A stretch of 26,538 nucleotides of DNA from Tardiphaga sp. (GTDB lineage Bacteria; Pseudomonadota; Alphaproteobacteria; Rhizobiales; Xanthobacteraceae), in NCBI GenBank assembly GCA_028290325.1, contig JAQGJY010000250.1, forward strand, positions 1-26,538. Reading direction: 5' to 3'. Of this stretch, positions 21,168-26,538 are shown piece by piece. The position numbers were made by a program, and so were the translations under genes. The notes beneath the pieces are model-generated. The model made no database searches, was not told the origin of the DNA, and saw nothing but the letters and a program-made list of their open reading frames with translations. The first letter of the stretch is position 1; the number at the start of each line of letters is the position of its first letter.

Positions 21168-22013
21168 TTAAGCCGCCACGACCGTCTGCTTCTGCTCGCC
21201 GAGGCCGGCGATGCCCAAGGTCATGACGTCGCCGACCTGCAAGAATTGCGGTGTCGGCTTCATGCCCATGCCGACGCCGGGCGGTGTCCCGGTCGTGATG
21301 ATGTCGCCGGGCATCAGCGTCATGATCTCGGACAGGTAGGATATGATTTTCGGCACGTTGAAGATCATGGTCGCGGTCGAGCCGGTCTGGCAACGCTTGC
21401 CGTTGACGTCGAGCCACATGTCGAGCTTGTGCACGTCGCCGACCGCATCCGCCGTCACCATCCAGGGGCCGAGCGGGCCGAACGTGTCGTGCGACTTGCC
21501 CTTGGTCCACTGGCCGCCGCGCTCGATCTGGAAGAAGCGCTCGGAGACATCGTTACACACCGCGTAACCGGCGACGTGCTTGAGCGCGTCGGCCTCGGAG
21601 ACGTATTTGGCGCGGGTGCCGATGACGATCGCGAGTTCGACCTCCCAGTCGAGCTTGGTGGAGCCGCGCGGCTTCTCGACATCGTCGTTCGGGCCGCACA
21701 GGCTGTTGTTCGCCTTGATGAAGACGATCGGCTCGGATGGCACCGGCAGGCCGGACTCGGCCGCGTGGTCGGCGTAATTGAGACCGATGGCGATGAACTT
21801 CGGCGCGCCGCCGACCGGTGAACCGAACCGCTGCTGGCCGTTCACGACCGGCAGCGTCGCGGTATCAAGCTTGGCGAGGACAGCGAGATTGGCGGGCGAG
21901 AAAGCGTCGCCGGCGAAATCCGTCAGCTGGCCGGACAGGTCGCGCAATTGGCCGTTGTCGTCGATCAGGCCGGGCTTCTCATGGCCGAGTGCGCCATATC
22001 TCACGAGCTTCAT
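21168..22013 (-). CDS. Fumarylacetoacetate hydrolase-family enzyme
   Basis: A 281-residue protein with the FAH fold. The metal-binding residues are visible: Glu124 and Glu126 in DWEVELAIVIG, and Asp155 in VCNDVSERFFQ. The conserved GLNYADHAAESG and MPGDIITTGTPPGVGMG segments are present. Family members hydrolyse or decarboxylate 2,4-diketo acids; close relatives include 2,4-diketo-3-deoxy-L-fuconate hydrolase and ureidoglycolate lyase-like enzymes, and the sequence alone does not separate these. GGGGAG (22022-22027), 8 nt before the ATG at 22013, decides the start over an in-frame ATG at 22034. The gene stands alone on the minus strand, with secA transcribed toward its 5' side. Confidence 0.9.
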   Translation of the reverse strand: MKLVRYGALGHEKPGLIDDNGQLRDLSGQLTDFAGDAFSPANLAVLAKLDTATLPVVNGQQRFGSPVGGAPKFIAIGLNYADHAAESGLPVPSEPIVFIKANNSLCGPNDDVEKPRGSTKLDWEVELAIVIGTRAKYVSEADALKHVAGYAVCNDVSERFFQIERGGQWTKGKSHDTFGPLGPWMVTADAVGDVHKLDMWLDVNGKRCQTGSTATMIFNVPKIISYLSEIMTLMPGDIITTGTPPGVGMGMKPTPQFLQVGDVMTLGIAGLGEQKQTVVAA

Positions 22014-22021
22014 GGTGGTTT

Positions 22022-22027
22022 CTCCCC
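22022..22027 (-). promoter_or_regulatory. Ribosome binding site deciding the FAH-family start
   Basis: GGGGAG on the minus strand, 8 nt before the ATG at 22013. It makes this the likely start, since using the ATG at 22034 would place this site inside the coding sequence. Confidence 0.65.
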
Positions 22028-22116
22028 GTTGCAATGCTTTGCTCTGTCATGGAGCAGGGAGGGGAGGATTTCAACCGGATAAGTGGCGCTCGACGTCGCG
22101 TCACCGAAAGCGCCTT

Positions 22117-22148
22117 CCCTCTTCCCGAGTCAGGCGCGGGGAAGAGGG
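22117..22148 (-). terminator. 10-bp hairpin downstream of secA
   Basis: Arms CCCTCTTCCC (22117-22126) and GGGAAGAGGG (22139-22148) pair perfectly around a 12-nt loop, 66 nt beyond the secA stop. No T tract follows on the minus strand, so it may be a secA terminator of a weak type or a dispersed hairpin repeat. Confidence 0.45.
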
Positions 22149-22213
22149 GCGATGATCACCCTCGTTTCGAAATGCAGCGGCCGCTCCAGCAACCGGTCTC
22201 GCGCTCAGGCCCG

Positions 22214-25054
22214 TTACGCATAGCGTCCGTGGCAGTGCTTGTACTTCTTGCCGGATCCGCAGGGACAATCCTCATTGCGGCCGACCTTGCCCCACGTCTC
22301 GGGCTTGTCGGGATCGCGCGGCGCCGTCGGCTCGCCCATCGGGGCCAGCGCGGCATTGGCGTATCTCATTTCGTCCTCGCCGGTGTTGGGATCCATCTTG
22401 TGGGTCTCCATCGGCGGCAATTCGGGCTGCTGATCCGGCGGCACGATCTCGACCCGCATCAACTGCGCGGTGACCGCCTCGCGCAGATGCGCGATCAACG
22501 CCTCGAACAGGTTGAAGGCCTCGGATTTGTATTCCTGCAGCGGATCGCGCTGGCCATAGCCGCGCAGGCCGATGACCTGACGCAGATGATCCAGCATCAC
22601 CAGATGCTCGCGCCACAGATGATCCAGCGTTTGCAGCAAAATGGTCTTCTCGACGTAGCGCATCACGTCGGGGCCCCATTGCGCCGATTTGGCCGCCATG
22701 TGCTCGTCGATGCGCTGATCGATGCGGGCCAGCAATTCCTCGTCGGCGATGCCTTCTTCCTTGGCCCATTCGTCAACCGGCAGATCCATGTCGAGCACGC
22801 GCTTGAGTTCTTCGCGCAGACCCGCCGTGTCCCATTGCTCGGCGTAAGCGTTGGCCGGAACATGCTTGGTGACGAGGTCCTCGACGAAGGCATGGCGCAT
22901 GTCCGCGACGGTGTCGGCGACGCTGTCGTTCTGCATCAGCTCGACGCGCTGGTCGAAGATCACCTTGCGCTGATCGTTCTGCACGTCGTCGTATTTCAGC
23001 AGGTTCTTGCGGATGTCGAAGTTGCGCGCCTCGACCTTCTGCTGCGCCTTTTCCAGCGCCTTGTTGATCCATGGATGGATGATCGCCTCGCCCTCTTTGA
23101 GGCCGAGCCGGGTCAGCATCGAATCCAGACGGTCCGAGCCGAAGATCCGCATCAGATCGTCTTCCAGCGACAGGAAGAATTTCGAACGGCCGGGATCGCC
23201 CTGACGACCCGAACGGCCGCGCAACTGGTTGTCGATGCGGCGGGATTCGTGGCGTTCCGAACCGATGATGTAGAGGCCGCCCGGCCGGGTCACGGTTTTG
23301 GCCGGCTTGCCACCCTTGGCGGGCTCGATCTCGATCACGTCCTCGGCCTTCAGCACGGCCTCGCGGAAGCGCTCGATATCGGCCTTGATCTCTTCGATCT
23401 TGGCGGCCTTCGCGGCCGGGTCGGTGATGTCGGCGGTCTCGAACGCCGCGCGCATCTCCAGCGAACCGCCAAGTTTGATGTCGGTGCCGCGGCCGGCCAT
23501 GTTGGTGGCGATGGTGATGGCGCCGGGAACGCCGGCTTCCGCGACGATGTAGGCTTCCTGCTCGTGGAACCGGGCGTTCAAAACCGCGAACAATTTCGCC
23601 GGCTTGCCGGCGCGCGCGGCGGTATAGAGCTTCTGCATGCCCTTCGGATCGCTGAAGTCGATCTGCTTGTAGCCGTTCTTGGCGAGATACTCGCCGAGCA
23701 CCTCCGACTTCTCGATCGACGCTGTGCCGACCAGCACCGGCTGCATCCGGGCGTTGGCGCGCTCGACCTCGGCCAGAATCGCGGCGTGCTTTTCGTCCTG
23801 CGTGCGATAGACCTCGTCGTCTTCGTCGAGCCGCGAGATGCCCTTGTTGGTCGGAATTTCGACCACTTCGAGCTTGTAGATGTCGAACAACTCGTCGGCT
23901 TCGGTGAGCGCCGTGCCGGTCATGCCCGCGAGCTTGTCATACATGCGGAAATAGTTCTGGAACGTGATCGAGGCCAGCGTCTGGTTTTCCGGCTGGACCG
24001 AGACGTGTTCCTTGGCTTCCAGCGCCTGATGCAGGCCTTCCGAATAACGCCGGCCCTGCATCATGCGGCCGGTGAATTCGTCGATGATGATGACCTCGTC
24101 GTCGCGGACGATGTAATCCTTGTCGCGCGTGAACAGCGAATGCGCGCGCAGCGCCTGATTGATGTGATGCACGACGGAGACGTTCTCGACGTCGTAGAGC
24201 GAATCGCCTTTGAGCTGCCCGGCATCGCGCAGCAGCGTTTCGATGTTTTCCATGCCGGCTTCGGTCAGCGTCACGGTGCGCTGCTTCTCATCGACCTCGA
24301 AGTCGACGAGCTTCGTCAGCTTCGGCAGGAAGGTATCGATCGTGTTGTAGAATTCCGACCGGTCGTCGAGCGGGCCGGAAATGATCAGCGGCGTGCGGGC
24401 CTCGTCGATCAGGATCGAGTCCACTTCGTCGACGATGGCGAAGAAATGCGACCGCTGGACCATGTCCTCGAGCCGGTACTTCATGTTGTCGCGCAGATAG
24501 TCGAAGCCGTATTCGTTGTTGGTGCCGTAGGTGATATCGCAGGCATAGGCGGCCTGTCGTTCACTGTCGTCGAGGACGTGGACGATGACGCCGGTGGTCA
24601 GGCCGAGGAAGCTGTAGATCTCGCCCATCCAGGCGCTGTCGCGCTTGGCGAGATAGTCGTTCACCGTCACGACATGGACGCCCTTGCCGGCGAGGGCGTT
24701 GAGATAGACCGCGAGCGTCGCCACCAGCGTCTTGCCTTCGCCGGTTTTCATTTCGGCGATGTCGCCTTCGTGCAGCACCATGCCGCCGATCAACTGCACG
24801 TCGAAATGACGCTGGCCGAGCGTGCGCTTGGCGGCTTCACGGACGGTGGCGAAAGCGGGCACCAGCAAGTCGTCGAGCGTCGTGCCGTCGGCGATCTGCT
24901 TGCGAAACGCGTCGGTGCGCGCCTTCAGGGCTTCATCGGAGAGCGCGGCGATCTCCGGCTCCAGCGCGTTGATGGCGTTGACGCGCGTGGCGTAGGCCTT
25001 GACCCGACGGTCGTTGGGGGAGCCGAAAAACTTGCGGGCGAGCGCGCCGATCAT
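22214..25054 (-). CDS. secA: Protein translocase motor ATPase SecA
   Basis: A 946-residue protein, full length for alphaproteobacterial SecA. The Walker A motif MKTGEGKT is at 102-109 (Lys108), and the DEAD-like Walker B site VDEVDSILIDEAR has Asp209 and Glu210. The second nucleotide-binding fold carries TNMAGRGTDIKLGG and RQGDPGRSKFFLSLEDDLMRIFG. The C-terminal zinc site is intact (Cys930, Cys932, Cys941, His942 in CPCGSGKKYKHCHG), which in relatives binds SecB and lipid. SecA drives export of unfolded preproteins through SecYEG. The ATG at 25054 has AGGA 8 nt upstream. It is divergent from a parvulin gene that acts on exported proteins, a sensible functional pair. A long ORF opposite it is an artefact. 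Confidence 0.98.
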   Translation of the reverse strand: MIGALARKFFGSPNDRRVKAYATRVNAINALEPEIAALSDEALKARTDAFRKQIADGTTLDDLLVPAFATVREAAKRTLGQRHFDVQLIGGMVLHEGDIAEMKTGEGKTLVATLAVYLNALAGKGVHVVTVNDYLAKRDSAWMGEIYSFLGLTTGVIVHVLDDSERQAAYACDITYGTNNEYGFDYLRDNMKYRLEDMVQRSHFFAIVDEVDSILIDEARTPLIISGPLDDRSEFYNTIDTFLPKLTKLVDFEVDEKQRTVTLTEAGMENIETLLRDAGQLKGDSLYDVENVSVVHHINQALRAHSLFTRDKDYIVRDDEVIIIDEFTGRMMQGRRYSEGLHQALEAKEHVSVQPENQTLASITFQNYFRMYDKLAGMTGTALTEADELFDIYKLEVVEIPTNKGISRLDEDDEVYRTQDEKHAAILAEVERANARMQPVLVGTASIEKSEVLGEYLAKNGYKQIDFSDPKGMQKLYTAARAGKPAKLFAVLNARFHEQEAYIVAEAGVPGAITIATNMAGRGTDIKLGGSLEMRAAFETADITDPAAKAAKIEEIKADIERFREAVLKAEDVIEIEPAKGGKPAKTVTRPGGLYIIGSERHESRRIDNQLRGRSGRQGDPGRSKFFLSLEDDLMRIFGSDRLDSMLTRLGLKEGEAIIHPWINKALEKAQQKVEARNFDIRKNLLKYDDVQNDQRKVIFDQRVELMQNDSVADTVADMRHAFVEDLVTKHVPANAYAEQWDTAGLREELKRVLDMDLPVDEWAKEEGIADEELLARIDQRIDEHMAAKSAQWGPDVMRYVEKTILLQTLDHLWREHLVMLDHLRQVIGLRGYGQRDPLQEYKSEAFNLFEALIAHLREAVTAQLMRVEIVPPDQQPELPPMETHKMDPNTGEDEMRYANAALAPMGEPTAPRDPDKPETWGKVGRNEDCPCGSGKKYKHCHGRYA

Positions 25055-25436
25055 ACGAAAAGTCCTGTCATTGCTGTTCGGCGTTGCAGCCTGCGACGCT
25101 TAATCGTCATGTCTCCGTCGCGCCGCCCGCCATTACCTCAGCGCGACGCCCGGGACACTCCCGATTGCTGCCGATGAGGACAGCTCGCATCGCAATAAGG
25201 TTCGGCGTTTCGGTGTCGTCGCGCGCGGCAATGCGGTCAAAGCAGGCCGAACGCGACAATAATATGCGAAGAAGCACGATTTTGCAGAGATATGGCTGGC
25301 ATTGTGGGTTGTCAACGTGCCGAACCTGTCAAGGAATTCATGATTTTGACAGAGTTTTCGCGTTGCCATCACGGATCGATTGGGCGAGTGTCCCGCTGCC
25401 CCGACAACCTTTACCCGTTTCAGACAAGGATTTTAC
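25055..25436. promoter_or_regulatory. Divergent secA/ppiC control region
   Basis: 382 nt without a gene. For secA (minus strand) TTGACA at 25310-25315, a 17-nt spacer and TATCTC at 25287-25292 form a candidate promoter, leaving a leader of about 230 nt. A second minus-strand TTGACA is at 25327-25332. For ppiC (plus strand) TTGACA is at 25346-25351, with no convincing -10 element. The last two form an inverted repeat CTGTCAA/TTGACAG (25326-25332 and 25346-25352). Promoter calls are by eye and only the -35 hexamers are strong. Confidence 0.4.
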
Positions 25437-26357
25437 ATGACCGCTTCGTCGCCCGCGACCAAATCCGGCCTGCGCCTCAATGCCGCGATGGCCGCCGTCG
25501 CTGTTGCTCTTGTTGCAGGATTTTCTCTTGCGGGGCCGTCGGCCGTCGCTCAGGACGCCAATCCGGTGCTGGCCAAGGTCAATGGTTCCGAAATCCGCCA
25601 GAGCGACGTCGCGATTGCCGAGGAAGAACTGGCTCCGAGCCTCGCGCAGATGGATCCCGCGACCAAGAAGGACAATGTGCTGTCCTTCCTGATCGACATG
25701 AAAATCGTCGCCAAGGCCGCCGAGGACAAGAAGATCGCCGACCGCGACGACTTCAAGGCCCGCCTCGCCTTCGCGCGCAACCGTTTGCTGATGGACAATC
25801 TGCTGTCGGTCGAGGGCAAGGCCGCGACCAACGACGAGGCCATGAAGAAGGTCTATGAGGACGCCGCCAAGCAGATCACCGGCGAGCAGGAAGTGCGCGC
25901 GCGTCACATCCTGGTCGAGACCGAGGCGGATGCCAAGGCGGTCGAGGACGAGCTGAAGAAGGGCGTCGACTTCGCCGAACTGGCCAAGAAGAAGTCGAAG
26001 GACCCGGGCGCGGCCGATGGCGGCGATCTCGGTTTCTTCACCAAGGACCAGATGGTGCCGGAATTCTCGGCCGTTGCCTTTGCCATGGAACCCGGCAAGG
26101 TGTCGGATCCGGTGAAGTCGCAATTCGGCTGGCACGTCATCAAGGTCGAGGAAAAGCGCAGCCGGCAGGCGCCCGATTTCGCGCAGGTCAAGCCGCAGAT
26201 CGAGACCTATGTGACCCGCAAGGCGCAGGCCGACTACGTCACCAAGCTGCGCGCCGAAGCCAAGGTCGAGCGGATGGATCAGCCGGCGGCGCCCGCCGCG
26301 ACGCCCGCGGTGCCGGCCCCCGCCGCGCCCGCCACACCGGCTCCCGCCAAGAAGTAA
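25437..26357 (+). CDS. Periplasmic PpiC-type (parvulin) peptidyl-prolyl isomerase
   Basis: A 306-residue exported folding factor. The signal peptide (about residues 1-38) ends PSAVAQDA. The N-terminal SurA/PrsA-like helical chaperone part includes VLAKVNGSEIRQSDV. The parvulin domain is in the second half: VRARHILVETEADAKAV, GGDLGFFTKDQMVPEF, and FGWHVIKVEEKR. A Pro/Ala-rich tail ends APAKK. It helps outer-membrane and periplasmic proteins fold after export. AAGGA at 25426-25430, 6 nt before the ATG at 25437, fixes the start over an in-frame ATG at 25380. In many relatives secA and this gene are neighbours, which supports the assignment. A strong hairpin ends the transcript. Confidence 0.95.
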   Translation: MTASSPATKSGLRLNAAMAAVAVALVAGFSLAGPSAVAQDANPVLAKVNGSEIRQSDVAIAEEELAPSLAQMDPATKKDNVLSFLIDMKIVAKAAEDKKIADRDDFKARLAFARNRLLMDNLLSVEGKAATNDEAMKKVYEDAAKQITGEQEVRARHILVETEADAKAVEDELKKGVDFAELAKKKSKDPGAADGGDLGFFTKDQMVPEFSAVAFAMEPGKVSDPVKSQFGWHVIKVEEKRSRQAPDFAQVKPQIETYVTRKAQADYVTKLRAEAKVERMDQPAAPAATPAVPAPAAPATPAPAKK

Positions 26358-26378
26358 GGCTGGAAAGCCAGGTCATGC

Positions 26379-26410
26379 GGGGCTCCCGCGCGTTCGCGCG
26401 CGCGAGCCCC
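26379..26410. terminator. Bidirectional hairpin with UUCG loop between convergent genes
   Basis: Outer arms GGGGCTC (26379-26385) and GAGCCCC (26404-26410), one C-C mismatch, then inner arms CGCGCG (26387-26392 and 26397-26402) close a TTCG tetraloop. The UUCG loop is exceptionally stable in RNA. It sits between the ppiC stop and the end of the convergent partial gene and probably terminates both. No T tract follows. Confidence 0.65.
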
Positions 26411-26429
26411 TGATCACGGCGTCATCTGC

Positions 26430-26538
26430 TCACAGCACCTCGAGCCGAAACGCAGCGCCTTCGCGCTTCAAATGTCCCGCGCTGAAATGGCCGCCGATCA
26501 CCAAGGTCGGTGTGTCTGCGAACCGCGAGAACAAATCC
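26430..26538 (-). CDS. C-terminal end of a probable metallo-beta-lactamase-fold hydrolase
   Basis: The window edge cuts this gene; only the last 35 codons and the stop (TGA at 26430-26432) are visible. The frame reads DLFSRFADTPTLVIGGHFS, then AGHLKREGAAFRLEVL. The GGHF(S)AG-x-L-x-REG-x-(F/Y)RL ending matches the C-terminus of many metallo-beta-lactamase-fold hydrolases, in which the histidine is part of the last metal-binding motif. This is recalled, not searched, and the fragment is short, so the family call is tentative. That it is a coding sequence is more certain than what it encodes. Confidence 0.55.
   Translation of the reverse strand, partial: DLFSRFADTPTLVIGGHFSAGHLKREGAAFRLEVL

Noticed and set aside
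21818..25177. A 1119-codon open frame on the plus strand opposite secA
   Set aside because: The minus-strand product is a full-length, motif-complete SecA. The opposite frame is open because of strong GC bias at third codon positions; its translation is rich in Arg, His, Asp and Val without any domain.

Overview
The window looks like chromosomal DNA from an alphaproteobacterium of the Bradyrhizobium/Rhodopseudomonas/Afipia group (order Hyphomicrobiales). The base composition is GC-rich, and long spurious antisense ORFs are common as a result. The gene content also fits: TAXI-type TRAP transporters, an NdvA-like glucan exporter, small secreted proteins of a rhizobial kind, and short palindromic repeats of a rhizobial style. 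The assignment comes from protein recognition, not from a search, so genus is uncertain.

Positions 1-8886 hold a transport and acyl-activation region. On the minus strand, a fused 4TM/12TM TRAP permease (2381-4438) is followed by two closely related TAXI solute-binding proteins (1320-2276 and 297-1268). Divergently on the plus strand are a third, more distant TAXI protein (4612-5559), a short-chain dehydrogenase, a small TPR protein and a PrpE-like acyl-CoA synthetase. A reasonable inference is uptake of an organic acid, then its oxidation and CoA activation. The substrate cannot be read from the sequence.

Positions 8885-9158 carry a decayed remnant of a HigB/HigA-type toxin-antitoxin pair, followed by a small lipoprotein gene. 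Positions 9657-14524 form a long minus-strand series: a HisE/MazG-like pyrophosphohydrolase, a YqaA/DedA membrane protein, a Pro/Ala-rich six-cysteine secreted protein, a nitronate monooxygenase-like flavoprotein translationally coupled to a thioesterase, a small unknown protein and an LTXXQ-motif protein. A perfect CtrA-type box lies upstream of the LTXXQ gene.

Positions 14592-22013 are mixed: a Gly/Tyr-rich secreted protein, an orphan NMT1-type solute-binding protein, an NdvA-like exporter overlapping tail-to-tail with an AmpG-like permease, an O6-alkylguanine-DNA methyltransferase abutting a GST gene, and a fumarylacetoacetate hydrolase-family enzyme. Positions 22214-26357 hold secA and a divergent PpiC-type peptidyl-prolyl isomerase gene, both concerned with protein export and periplasmic folding. 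The right edge cuts a minus-strand gene, probably a metallo-beta-lactamase-fold hydrolase.

I found no CRISPR array, phage, intact insertion sequence, tRNA or rRNA. Nothing here is clearly a new defence or mobile system. The most interesting points are the three-receptor/one-permease TAXI locus, the toxin-antitoxin relic, the CtrA-type box and the small palindromic repeats.
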